Of a stretch of DNA of 64,000 bases, positions 9,177-17,514 are shown piece after piece; position 1 is the first letter of the stretch; each line of letters begins with the position of its first letter. A program made the position numbers and the translations under genes. This stretch comes from Acidiflorens sp963847715. Lineage in GTDB: Bacteria; Acidobacteriota; Terriglobia; Terriglobales; Acidobacteriaceae. The notes under the pieces are model-generated. The model was not told the DNA's origin and made no database searches. It worked only from the letters and a program-made list of their open reading frames with translations. The stretch lies in contig CAWKAZ010000003.1 of NCBI GenBank assembly GCA_963847715.1, forward strand, positions 62,001 through 126,000, read 5' to 3'.

Positions 9177-10592
9177 TCACAGAATCTTCACTGGCCCCAG
9201 ATCCTCTTTCATCTGCTGGAACGCCGTGGTGTTCTTCTTCGTGTTGGCCCAGGACTGGTCTGGATAGGTCCGCATCAATTGAGTCGTCAGAAAGCTGCCG
9301 CGGATCACGCTCGAATCATGATTCGACCACAAGGCGCTTGTGCTGCGGTCTCCGTAGTGGCTGATGATGATGCGCGAAAAATTCGGCGCCTCGCGCGGGT
9401 CGTACCCGTGCTCGATGACATTCTGCAGGCCCAGGCGGTCGGCCTGGTTTTCCAATTCCCGCTGATGGCCGTTCACCGCTGACGCAATGCCCAATTCCGC
9501 GAGGAAGAGTCCGATGTTTCCGATGAAGGCTCCGGCGGCGACTCCCGCAATGATGAGCCCCACGCGCGCTCCGCGGGTCTCGTCGACTTCGCGCTTGTAG
9601 TGGATCTGGAGCACGTGGGCCATTTCATGGCTCATCACGAAGGCTAGCTGCGCCTCATTCTCCACTGCCCCCAATAGACCTGTGTGGATGAGCACCGTGC
9701 CGTCGGGCAGAGCGGCGGCGTTGATCGATGGATCTTCAATCACGAAAAAGCGGAACTCAATTGGCCGGCTTGTGCCCTGCGCGCCCGCCGGTATCAATGA
9801 ACGTCCCAGCTCCGAGACATAATCCTGCACGCTCTTTTCGGCGAGCAGCTTTAATCGACCGTGCACCTTTGTCCCGCGCCGGAACTCCAGAGTGTCGATC
9901 CCAGTCTGCGGATCCGTCGCCCGCATCAATTCCAGGCTATGCGGCATCTTGTACGCATCCGCGGGTGCTGGCGGTCCAAGTTCCAGGTGGTCCGCCTCGA
10001 TCTTGCCGTCTTTCCGTCGAATCCCCGAATACTTGATGTGGCTTGCCGCCAGTTGGGTGTTCGGAGTCGCCGCCTTTCCTGGCGCCGCTTTTTCCAGATC
10101 CCATTCCCGCTTCGTGGACGGGCTGACGTCGAGAAGATAGCCATCCACCTTGATCTCTCCGGACTCTCCGGCACCGATCTTGCTGGCATCGGCCGGTTCT
10201 TCCTGGAGAAACGCTGTGCCGTGGATATTCTTCTCGTCTTCCCGCAGGTCAACGGTGATCTTCTCGACGAAGAACTTGTGCCGGTCGAGCCAGTGCCCCT
10301 CCGCTTCCACCAAGTTACCGACGCCGATGTCTTCAACCTTTATGGGGCGCTCTCGATCGGCCTCCTGCGCCACCACGCGGCTGACGGACGTCAGATCCAA
10401 CCGGTCGTCAAGGATCAACAGCGTCTGATCTCCGTCTTTTCCGGTGATGTACCCGTTGAGCTTCACTTTCGGCCCAGCCATCAGTACAGCAGGCCACAGC
10501 ATCGCCAGTACGGTCGCCATTACTAGCGCTGCGGTCCGGGACAGGCTTGTGCGATTTTTTCGTCGGACCTGCTTTGCTGATGCCGCTTCCAT
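9177..10592 (-). CDS. M48 family zinc metalloprotease, exported
   Basis: A protein of 471 residues: a signal or anchor segment near 15-39, then an OB-like region (about 45-125, LNGYITGKDGDQTLLILDD) resembling DUF5666, then the peptidase. HEMAH at residues 322-326 is the HExxH zinc motif. ENQADRLG about 55 residues later supplies the third ligand, and a hydrophobic stretch lies between them (LIIAGVAAGAFIGNIGLFLA). This looks like a BepA/LoiP-type envelope protease with a family-atypical N-terminal domain. The start ATG has GGAG five bases upstream. It is the last gene of a minus-strand set, 12 bases after the DUF4410-like gene, so they are probably co-transcribed. Confidence 0.88.
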   Translation of the reverse strand: MEAASAKQVRRKNRTSLSRTAALVMATVLAMLWPAVLMAGPKVKLNGYITGKDGDQTLLILDDRLDLTSVSRVVAQEADRERPIKVEDIGVGNLVEAEGHWLDRHKFFVEKITVDLREDEKNIHGTAFLQEEPADASKIGAGESGEIKVDGYLLDVSPSTKREWDLEKAAPGKAATPNTQLAASHIKYSGIRRKDGKIEADHLELGPPAPADAYKMPHSLELMRATDPQTGIDTLEFRRGTKVHGRLKLLAEKSVQDYVSELGRSLIPAGAQGTSRPIEFRFFVIEDPSINAAALPDGTVLIHTGLLGAVENEAQLAFVMSHEMAHVLQIHYKREVDETRGARVGLIIAGVAAGAFIGNIGLFLAELGIASAVNGHQRELENQADRLGLQNVIEHGYDPREAPNFSRIIISHYGDRSTSALWSNHDSSVIRGSFLTTQLMRTYPDQSWANTKKNTTAFQQMKEDLGPVKIL

Positions 10593-10604
10593 TTATGCTC
10601 CGCC

Positions 10605-11114
10605 TTACTGTGCCGATTTTTTCAGCTCGTCCTTCAGTTCCTTGACCAGTTGGTGTGCGGCGGATTGTGCCATTACCGCGGGCTTCCACCTCGGATCGAC
10701 CTTCACATGGACGTGCAGGGTATTCAGGTTCTGCTTGTCGCTCCGCCTCTGGACATTGGCATCCATTTTCAAGCTGCGAAATCCAACCCCGAAGCCGACA
10801 ATCGCACTCTTCACCACGCTCCCCTTGTTGTATTCGGTGATCGTCCCGCTGATCACGATGGATTTCGGCGCATCCGCATCATCCACCGTTTCGCCTTCGC
10901 CGATCACTTCGTCCGCCAGTTTTTGTTTCTTCAACTCGTTGCGCAGTTCCGCATAGAAGTAATCAGCAAATGTCGGATCCAGCTCGACTCCCTCGGCCTG
11001 GGTAAAATGCTTGGCTTCTGCGGTCTTGAACTGCGGTGGGTTGTCTTTTGCCACCGCTCCGCTCGCACATGCGAGCACCAGCGCACCCAGCGCTAAATAG
11101 AAGCGAATTCGCAT
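10605..11114 (-). CDS. DUF4410-like exported protein
   Basis: About 169 residues. The signal peptide is MRIRFYLALGALVLACASG, and a mature domain follows with SIVISGTITEYNKGS and an IVGFGVGF-type glycine turn, then a VHVHVKVDPRW-like strand and a basic helical tail. The pattern matches the DUF4410 family, small envelope proteins of unknown role. The start at 11114 has an excellent AAGGAGGG seven bases upstream; an in-frame start 36 bases earlier lacks a site. A possible lipobox Cys is near residue 16, but the fit is poor. It lies between another exported protein and the M48 protease. Confidence 0.72.
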   Translation of the reverse strand: MRIRFYLALGALVLACASGAVAKDNPPQFKTAEAKHFTQAEGVELDPTFADYFYAELRNELKKQKLADEVIGEGETVDDADAPKSIVISGTITEYNKGSVVKSAIVGFGVGFRSLKMDANVQRRSDKQNLNTLHVHVKVDPRWKPAVMAQSAAHQLVKELKDELKKSAQ

Positions 11115-11167
11115 TGCGAAACCCTCCTTGATTGATTCGTTCTTTTGCACGGACTGGCTGCGTCTGT

Positions 11168-11842
11168 CTACGGGTTAGGGACGGCAACCGGTGCGGCTGT
11201 CGAATTCTTTGTCAGATTGCTGACAGCATCCTTTAGCTGTTGCCCCCGCAGAAAATTTCGCAGCGCATCTCTTAATGACTCTTCAATGTCCTCTTGCACG
11301 TTCTTTTCGATGGTCTTCTTTCGCATCGCCGGTTTTGCAATGGAGGTGCCGGCGGCCTTCACCTCCACCGACTCGCCCGTCTTGGGATTTTTCATGGTCG
11401 CGGCGAACTCCACTTTGCCAAAGAAATCGAACTGCGACCCCTGCGCCAGCCCGAATTGGAACACATAGACTTTGACGACCAGATCCGCTGAATTTGCGTC
11501 GGCTGCCAGCAGGTTCGCCGCCTTCAAGGACTGTTCCAGCGCCTCGCGCACGATCACCTTTGGCTCGCGGTCCAGAAAAATTCCGCCGCGCGCTTTCATC
11601 ACCAGTTCCGGCTGCGGATTCGCGGACCGATCAATCACATCGGAAATCCAGAACTTCGGTGAACTCGCCAGCTTCTGCACCGGAACGGGATCTCCGAGCT
11701 GAATCACGATGGTGTTTTCTGGTTTTGGCTTGGGGTCCTCCGCCGAAGCGCGGGGGAGCAATAAGGAGAGGGCGACAAAGTTGACGACAAAGATGACGCC
11801 AGCAAATCGTAGAGACGTGGTTTTTGTCCTGTTAATGCTCAT
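11168..11842 (-). CDS. Hypothetical exported protein, YajG-like
   Basis: A protein of 224 residues with an N-terminal signal (VIFVVNFVALSLLLPRASA). A mixed alpha/beta region follows, containing ISDVIDRSANPQPELV, IVREALEQSLKAANL and ADLVVKVYVFQFGL. That order resembles the YajG/LpoB-like envelope lipoprotein fold, but no lipobox Cys is visible and I am not certain of the family. The C-terminus is helical (KNVQEDIEESLRDALRNFL). It is the first gene of the three-gene minus-strand set ending in the M48 protease, which hints at a shared envelope role. Confidence 0.62.
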   Translation of the reverse strand: MSINRTKTTSLRFAGVIFVVNFVALSLLLPRASAEDPKPKPENTIVIQLGDPVPVQKLASSPKFWISDVIDRSANPQPELVMKARGGIFLDREPKVIVREALEQSLKAANLLAADANSADLVVKVYVFQFGLAQGSQFDFFGKVEFAATMKNPKTGESVEVKAAGTSIAKPAMRKKTIEKNVQEDIEESLRDALRNFLRGQQLKDAVSNLTKNSTAAPVAVPNP

Positions 11843-11965
11843 ACCGAAAATATCAGGCCGCTCGTGCGACGGGGCGAACTATAACATATGCCCGACGTGG
11901 CAGCTGTGATGGAATTTCTCTTGCCGGTAAACCTTACTTTGGGATCATCGCATGGCTTACTGAGA

Positions 11966-12814
11966 TCAGCGGGGAGAAATGGAAGGGTCGCCTTCCAAGT
12001 AACGGCGCAACGCGTCCTGCCAAATCGGCATGTGGATGTCGTGGGCGTGGAGGCTGTCTGGCGCCAAGACTGAGTAGGCAGGCCGCTTCGCCGGGCGTGG
12101 AAACTCGGCCGTGGCGACCGGCTTCACCGCAGTCGTCATTCCGGCGCCGCGAACAATTTCAGCAGCGAAGTCGTACCAAGTGCAGTCGCCGGAATTGGTG
12201 ACGTGAACGATGCCGCGGGCGTTCGCGCGGCAGAGCCTCACTAGAGCAGATGCCAGATCGGGGGTGAAGGTCGGACTGCCCCGTTGATCGTTGACGACTG
12301 AGATTTCGGGCCGCGAGCCGGCGAGTTTCAGAATCGTCGCAGGAAAACACTTGCCACCGTGGCCGAAGAGCCATGACGTCCGCGCAATGCAGACTTCCGG
12401 CAGAATTTCGAGGAGGCGCTCCTCGGCGCGGGCTTTGCTCGCTCCGTAAACGCTGCTCGGATTTCTAGAGTCGTTCGTCTGGTAGGGCTCACGTTTTGTG
12501 CCGTCGAAAACGTAGTCGGTGCTTACGAAGAGCAGTCGAGATCCCGTTTCGCGCGCCGCTTGCACTACGTTGATTGCGCCTTCACAGTTAACGGCAAAAG
12601 CACGTTCTCGATTCGATTCGCAGCCGTCCACGTCGGTGTAGGCAGCCGACAAGATGATCCAGTCGGGACTTGAATCCTTGACTACCTCTCGAACCCGCCC
12701 TACATCGCGGACATCGGCGTCATGCGATGTGAGAGCTGTCAGTTGCTCCCCGGCCAATTCCTTGACCAATTCCTGTCCCAGCAGGCCGGAAGCTCCGAAG
12801 ACCGTGACGCGCAT
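11966..12814 (-). CDS. rmlD: dTDP-4-dehydrorhamnose reductase
   Basis: A protein of 282 residues of the RmlD substrate-binding SDR family. The N-terminal NAD(P)-binding loop is VFGASGLLGQEL. AAYTDVDGCE, the FVSTDYVFDGTK segment and the catalytic YGASKARAE (YxxxK) follow in family order. It reduces dTDP-4-keto-L-rhamnose to dTDP-L-rhamnose in the cytosol, the last step of the pathway whose other enzymes (rmlB, rmlA, rmlC) lie 11 kb away on the other strand, across the exopolysaccharide locus. The pathway is therefore complete in this window but split. Length and motifs are normal. Confidence 0.93.
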   Translation of the reverse strand: MRVTVFGASGLLGQELVKELAGEQLTALTSHDADVRDVGRVREVVKDSSPDWIILSAAYTDVDGCESNRERAFAVNCEGAINVVQAARETGSRLLFVSTDYVFDGTKREPYQTNDSRNPSSVYGASKARAEERLLEILPEVCIARTSWLFGHGGKCFPATILKLAGSRPEISVVNDQRGSPTFTPDLASALVRLCRANARGIVHVTNSGDCTWYDFAAEIVRGAGMTTAVKPVATAEFPRPAKRPAYSVLAPDSLHAHDIHMPIWQDALRRYLEGDPSISPR

Positions 12815-12855
12815 GGCGAGATTGTATCGGAAGGCCTCGCTAAGGTTCGGCCTCT

Positions 12856-13251
12856 CTAGTTGGACTCCGGCGATGGCTGGATTCGGACGCGGCGCAAGGC
12901 GTGGAGAATAAGTGCTCCGCTGATGCCAAAGCAGACGATCGCGGTAAAGGCCACAAAGTCGAGCACTGTCCGCTTCATCCGGAGGTAATCGGCAAACAGC
13001 GACACCAGAGCACAGACTATGCCGAGAACATTCAGCCAGAGTGGAGATTGAACATTTGGCAGATCACGGCGAAACCAGACCTGGAGCAGCAAGGCGGCGA
13101 GTCCGATCGCGGCCACGGTGACCAGGGCAACAGGGCTGTAGAAGGCATTCGGCCCGGTATAGATGACAACCAGCGCCAACGCGAGAAGAAGCAGCCCTGA
13201 GGCGATTACGGTCCAGCGGCGGGCTATTCCGGACCCGGCGGCCGTTACCAA
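12856..13251 (-). CDS. Hypothetical four-helix membrane protein
   Basis: A protein of 131 residues with four evenly spaced hydrophobic segments, near residues 13-31, 41-60, 69-87 and 95-118, and a basic C-terminal end. No motif points to a family. It lies 41 bases upstream of rmlD on the same strand and might be co-transcribed with it. The codon pattern and the lack of charged residues in the segments support a real inner-membrane protein. Confidence 0.62.
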   Translation of the reverse strand: MVTAAGSGIARRWTVIASGLLLLALALVVIYTGPNAFYSPVALVTVAAIGLAALLLQVWFRRDLPNVQSPLWLNVLGIVCALVSLFADYLRMKRTVLDFVAFTAIVCFGISGALILHALRRVRIQPSPESN

Positions 13252-13307
13252 GCGATCCCCATGCTATTTCGCATGCGAACATTGTACTTCGCGGCTTCCT
13301 TCCGCGC

Positions 13308-14036
13308 TCAGGCCTGGCCTGGCATCCACTCCGAGGGTCGATGTTCGCCGTGCGACATGGCATAGAGGACGAGTTCGACGCGGCTTGAAATTCCAACTTT
13401 GTCGAAGATGCGCAACAGGTACTTTTTTATTGTGTGTTCGCTGAGGCCAAGCTCGCCGGCGACTCCCCGGTTGGTGAGGCCATCGGCTACGAGTGCGACC
13501 ACCTGCTCTTCGCGAGGGGTGAGTAAAGATCTGCCATTGGTGTTGACCACGCGCAATGTGGGCACTTCCGACAGAGCTTCGAGTATGTAATTGATCTGCA
13601 GACAGTTGATCCAGACCTCTCCGCCGGAGACGCAGTGGATACACTTGCAGAGCATCGCTAAGGGGGACTGAGTAAAGAGAAAAATGCCACGCGCGCCTGA
13701 GCGCAGAGCGTTCACCACCAGTTCACGATCCTCATTTTCGGTAAGGAGTACGGGAGCGATCTTAGGATACGAAACCCGCAACCAGCGGAGCAGGCTCAAA
13801 TCGGGCAGACGGTTGCTGGCAATCAGCACTACATCCACCGGATTCGCCTGCATGAAATCGTGAAGGGCGGACGCCTCGAGCGCGACGGCGGAAACTGTGA
13901 AGTCGCGATGGCTCCTCAAGGCGCGCGCCAGGAGCTGCGACTGGATTGGGCCGGAATCTGCGATCAGTACATGTACTGCTTTGGCACCGGCTGGTTCGAT
14001 TTCGTTGGGCTGGGTGACGGAACGGCTGTTCTTCAT
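13308..14036 (-). CDS. LuxR/NarL-type regulator with degenerate receiver domain
   Basis: A protein of 242 residues. The N-terminal part (about 20-145) has the receiver fold (VHVLIADSG), but the phosphoacceptor position is Ala73 in VVLIASNRLP, where Asp is expected. The conserved Lys of strand five is also replaced (GARGIFLFTQS). The C-terminal LuxR helix-turn-helix (173-228) is intact: LTPREEQVVALVADGLTNR and SEHTIKKYLLRIFDKVG. It therefore probably binds DNA without phosphorylation control, perhaps responding to a ligand or partner. It is divergent from the exopolysaccharide operon across 343 bases and is a plausible regulator of it; that link is inference. Confidence 0.85.
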   Translation of the reverse strand: MKNSRSVTQPNEIEPAGAKAVHVLIADSGPIQSQLLARALRSHRDFTVSAVALEASALHDFMQANPVDVVLIASNRLPDLSLLRWLRVSYPKIAPVLLTENEDRELVVNALRSGARGIFLFTQSPLAMLCKCIHCVSGGEVWINCLQINYILEALSEVPTLRVVNTNGRSLLTPREEQVVALVADGLTNRGVAGELGLSEHTIKKYLLRIFDKVGISSRVELVLYAMSHGEHRPSEWMPGQA

Positions 14037-14379
14037 GCTTCCATCATGCCCAAAAGCATACGGTACTGGATGTAGGCCCGGTCACAGTCACTTGGTGACG
14101 TATCCCGCCCCAGACATCTACTTTCGTGTACCCACTCTTGTGCACAAGGTTTGCAGCATAACTTTCGTCTCTGAACCCCTCATCTGAGTTTGAAAGGGCG
14201 CGCTGGTGCCCAGTTTTCGGTGCAGCTGACTTTTCGGCCGGCCAAAAGGTGATGGCCACCGGCGTAGACAGTACTTTCCAAGTCTTGTTGTGCTCTGGGT
14301 ACGACGATACCTTCGTGCAAACAACTCAACCATTCGAGCTGTTTGATTCGCCGTTCTGAGCAACGGTGAGAGTGCGGAG
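14037..14379. other. Divergent intergenic region upstream of the EPS operon
   Basis: No gene is supported on either strand; the minus-strand frame 14118-14597 only runs antisense into the exporter gene. The region should hold promoters for the LuxR-type gene and for the exporter operon. I see no confident -35/-10 pair, no c-di-GMP riboswitch core and no strong terminator. A GC-rich segment near 14236-14265 (cggccggcc, then ggtgatggccaccgg) could form a local hairpin. Confidence 0.45.
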
Positions 14380-15201
14380 ATGAATGCAGCGGTCCAACAC
14401 GTTGTTCTGAGAGTTGCGGGCATGCTCACCCTGCAACTCGCCGTGATTCTCGTCGCCCAGGAAATCGGACGGGCGCCGGCTACACCTGGTTCCTCTGCTT
14501 CGCCAACCGGCACGATCGCGGCGGCGGAGCGCTCGCAGAGACAGGGACAGTCCGGTACCAGCCGTCCCGCGGGCGAGACCATCACACAACCCGTCAAAGC
14601 GGGTGGCTTGGGAGATCCTTCATTCGGAGGGCAACGCCACCCGCTTTACCGGCTCACGAAATCGGACATCGTCGACGTGAATTTCACGTTCTCTCCAGAC
14701 TTCAATCAGACCCTGACCGTGCAACCCGACGGCTACGTTGCTTTGCGTGGTGCAGGCACGCTGTTTGTCGAGGGACTGACCGTTCCGGAGACGCAACTGG
14801 CCGTCAGCAGCGCTTATCGCAGCTTCCTCCATGAGCCCGAGCTCACCATCACCTTGAAGGATTTCGACAAACCATACTTCCTTGCTTCGGGTGAGGTCGC
14901 GCGGCCGGGAAAGTATGAACTGCGCGGCGACCTGACCGTCAATGAGGCCGTGGCGATTGCTGGAGGATTTACACAGCAGGCCCGGCATTCGCAGGTAGTT
15001 CTGTTCCGGCGGATTTCCGACGGCATGGCTGAATCTCACCTGATCGACTTGAAAAAGATGCTGGACTCTCGGGACGTTCGTGAAGACATCCACCTGCGGC
15101 CGGGAGACTTCATTTTTGTGCCCCAGAGCCGCATTTCAAAGATTCGAAAGTATGTCCCGACGAACTCCATGAGTTGGTACATGAACCCCATGCAGTTCTA
15201 G
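14380..15201 (+). CDS. Polysaccharide biosynthesis/export protein (Wza/GumB-like)
   Basis: A protein of 273 residues. An N-terminal hydrophobic stretch is followed by a Pro/Gly/Ser-rich linker. The polysaccharide-export domain comes next (about 88-165; YRLTKSDIVDVNFTFSPD, QPDGYVALRGAG, LTVPETQLA). An SLBB domain follows (about 168-240; FLASGEVARPGKYELRGDLT, EAVAIAGGFT, DLKKML, LRPGDFIFVP). It should form the outer-membrane or periplasmic export conduit for exopolysaccharide. No clear lipobox is seen. First gene of a plus-strand operon running to at least 24040; the chain-length protein starts 91 bases later. Confidence 0.88.
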   Translation: MNAAVQHVVLRVAGMLTLQLAVILVAQEIGRAPATPGSSASPTGTIAAAERSQRQGQSGTSRPAGETITQPVKAGGLGDPSFGGQRHPLYRLTKSDIVDVNFTFSPDFNQTLTVQPDGYVALRGAGTLFVEGLTVPETQLAVSSAYRSFLHEPELTITLKDFDKPYFLASGEVARPGKYELRGDLTVNEAVAIAGGFTQQARHSQVVLFRRISDGMAESHLIDLKKMLDSRDVREDIHLRPGDFIFVPQSRISKIRKYVPTNSMSWYMNPMQF

Positions 15202-15292
15202 TGGAAAGGAGTGGCAGCGCTCACCTTCGCGTTCCAGCATCTGGCCGGTTCCTCCCCCCATCCCGCCGGTTTGATTGTCCGCCGCCTGACCC

Positions 15293-16813
15293 ATGTCCGT
15301 CGCAATCATAAGAAACTCGAACGCGGGTATATCTCCAACTCCTCGCGAGCTGGCAGCTACCATTTTCCGGCGAGGACGCCTGGTAGCTGCAACTTTTGGG
15401 ATCGCGCTATTGGCTGCGATGCTCTTCGTACTCTTCTCTCCTCGTTACGAATCGCATTTCAAGGTTCTGCTGCGGCGCGGCCGCTTTGATCCCGTGGTGT
15501 CTCCGCAGCCTCCGAGCGGCATGGACTTCACGCGGCCCGACATTACCGAAGAAGAACTCAACTCCGAAGTGGAACTACTGCGCGACGAGGGTCTGCTGAA
15601 ACAGGTTGTAAAAGTGGCAGACCTGGTGCCCCCTGAAACGCCTGAACCTAAACGTGCCGCCGAGGTTGAACATGCCGTTCGGGATCTGACGCGACATCTG
15701 GATGTCGAAGCTCTGAAGAAATCGAACCTGATCCAAGTCAATTACAAAGATACCGATCCGGAACGGGCAGCGCGGGTGCTTGCCGTTCTGTCGACGCTCT
15801 ATGTGCAGAGGCACACAAGCCTGCAGCGTCCGCCGGGAGAAATTCAGTTCTTCGATCAGCAGACTGAGCAATATCAGAAGAGACTGCGGCAATCCGAAGC
15901 CGAACTCGTGCAATTCACGCGCGAGCGAGGTGTGGTATCGGCGGGGCTGGAGCGTGACATTGCGCTGCAGAAATTGGGGGAAGCGGACGCAGCTTACCGT
16001 CAGATCGACCAGGATCGGGTGGAAACCGAACGCAGGATCGCGTCTTTGCAGGAACAACTCAAAGCATTCCCGTCACGATCAGTGACGCTGAAGCGCTGGG
16101 CCGACAATCCGCAAGCACTGGAAAAAATGAAGACACACCTGCTGGACCTGCAGTTGAAACGCACCGAGCTACTAACGCGCTTTGAACCCTCATACCGGCT
16201 CGTGCAGGAGGTGGTGCAGGAAATTGTGGATACGCAAGCATCGATTGCGGCCGAAGCGCTGACGCCGGTCCGAGACGAAACCACCGATAAAGACCCCAAC
16301 TACGAGTGGGCGCGGATGGAGCTCGAGAAGGCGCAGGTGCAAAAAGATGGCCTGCGAGCCCGGCAAGCGGACGCGGCCATGCAGGTTGCATCGCTACATC
16401 AGGTTGCGCAGCGAATGCAATCGGAGTCGGTGGGCCAGCAGGACTTGATGCGGGCAACTAAAGCGGATGAGGACAATTACCTCCTCTACCTGCGAAAACG
16501 GGAGGAAGCGCGAATTGGCGACGCACTCGATGAGCACCGCATCCTGAACGTTGCCATCGTGGAGCCGCCGTCCGTTCCGGCGCTACCTACGCATCCTATT
16601 CTTCTTTATTTCGTCTTCGCTTTCGTATTGGCGGTGGCGTTCAGCATCGGCATCGCTTTCGCGACCGAGTACTTTGACGCAACCATTCGCACTCCCGACG
16701 AGGCTTGCGGCCTGCTGGAAGTGCCCGTACTCGCCTGGCTGCCTGAGAGCGGAGTCTCCGCGATCAATATCCCAGTTTCGTCAGACCGGCGACCGACGGT
16801 GGTGATCCAGTGA
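15293..16813 (+). CDS. Wzz/GumC-like polysaccharide chain-length determinant
   Basis: A protein of 506 residues with the classical Wzz layout: a cytosolic basic N-terminus, TM1 at about 33-53 (AATFGIALLAAMLFVLFSP), a large periplasmic region with long coiled coils (about 185-270 and 335-410), and a PxxP-rich TM2 at about 430-463 (PSVPALPTHPILLYFVFAF). A short cytosolic tail follows (TIRTPDEACGLLEVPVLAWLP). It controls polymer length and links the inner-membrane assembly to the exporter. No kinase domain is fused; a separate kinase-like gene follows and overlaps by four bases (GTGA). Confidence 0.9.
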   Translation: MSVAIIRNSNAGISPTPRELAATIFRRGRLVAATFGIALLAAMLFVLFSPRYESHFKVLLRRGRFDPVVSPQPPSGMDFTRPDITEEELNSEVELLRDEGLLKQVVKVADLVPPETPEPKRAAEVEHAVRDLTRHLDVEALKKSNLIQVNYKDTDPERAARVLAVLSTLYVQRHTSLQRPPGEIQFFDQQTEQYQKRLRQSEAELVQFTRERGVVSAGLERDIALQKLGEADAAYRQIDQDRVETERRIASLQEQLKAFPSRSVTLKRWADNPQALEKMKTHLLDLQLKRTELLTRFEPSYRLVQEVVQEIVDTQASIAAEALTPVRDETTDKDPNYEWARMELEKAQVQKDGLRARQADAAMQVASLHQVAQRMQSESVGQQDLMRATKADEDNYLLYLRKREEARIGDALDEHRILNVAIVEPPSVPALPTHPILLYFVFAFVLAVAFSIGIAFATEYFDATIRTPDEACGLLEVPVLAWLPESGVSAINIPVSSDRRPTVVIQ

Positions 16814-17514
16814 GCACGCTGAGCGAGCTGTTAGTGGAACCGTCATCGGCGGGCGAACGCGCCCGGACCGCTCCGATTCGCGACCAAGTTCGCGCCAAGG
16901 TGCCACAACGAGCAGCGGCTTCATCACCATCGGTTCATGACGAGCAGATTCGTGGACTGGTGCAGCAGCTTTTTTCCCGCAATGAAGGGAGACCGGTTCG
17001 GCATGTTGGATTTGCTCCAGCCGAGTCGTCGATAGCGACGGCAACTCTCTGCCTGGCGATTGCTCGGGTCTTGGCGGAAGAAGGCAGGTATGACGTCGGC
17101 CTCATCGATGCCGACGCCGGCGCGGTGCGTCTGCAAGCGGAACTGCAGATTGTGCCGCCCACTCTCGGGGAGCCTACCTGGCCGATCGCGCCGCACCTCT
17201 GGATGGTGCGCCGCCAGGCGTGGTTGCCGGACACATCGTTCGGCCGCGTGAACGAACAAAACCTGTCGCGACTCCGCGAGACGACGGCCGAGTTCGATTT
17301 CTCCATCTTGTGGTGCGGTCCCGTCTCTTGGCTCACCGCCAGTATTGGCCAGACCTGTGACGGCTTAGTCCTGGTGCTCGCCGCCGAACGAACCCGGCGC
17401 GTTGTCGCGGCTCAAATCAAGGATCAGCTTTCCAAAGCACGAGTTCCTTTGCTAGGAAGCATCCTGGCCGGACGCCGTTTCCCCGTGCCCCAAGGCCTCT
17501 ATCGACGTTTGTGA
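16810..17514 (+). CDS. CpsD/CapB-like kinase homologue with degenerate Walker A
   Basis: A protein of 234 residues. It sits where a bacterial tyrosine kinase (BY-kinase) is usual, and its middle part has the order of that ParA-like fold: strand VRHVGFA, helix CLAIARVLAEEG, Walker A'-like VGLIDADAG (96-104), ILWCGPV and DGLVLVLAAERT. But the Walker A segment (66-78, GFAPAESSIATA) lacks the glycines and the GKS/GKT needed to bind ATP, and the usual C-terminal tyrosine cluster is reduced to one Tyr. It is probably a non-catalytic partner of the Wzz-like protein. The start GTG overlaps the upstream TGA and the end overlaps the next GTG. Confidence 0.72.
   Translation: MSTLSELLVEPSSAGERARTAPIRDQVRAKVPQRAAASSPSVHDEQIRGLVQQLFSRNEGRPVRHVGFAPAESSIATATLCLAIARVLAEEGRYDVGLIDADAGAVRLQAELQIVPPTLGEPTWPIAPHLWMVRRQAWLPDTSFGRVNEQNLSRLRETTAEFDFSILWCGPVSWLTASIGQTCDGLVLVLAAERTRRVVAAQIKDQLSKARVPLLGSILAGRRFPVPQGLYRRL

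Noticed and set aside
14037..14379. c-di-GMP riboswitch upstream of the EPS operon
   Set aside because: The conserved GEMM core and tetraloop receptor motifs are not found; only a generic GC-rich hairpin is present.
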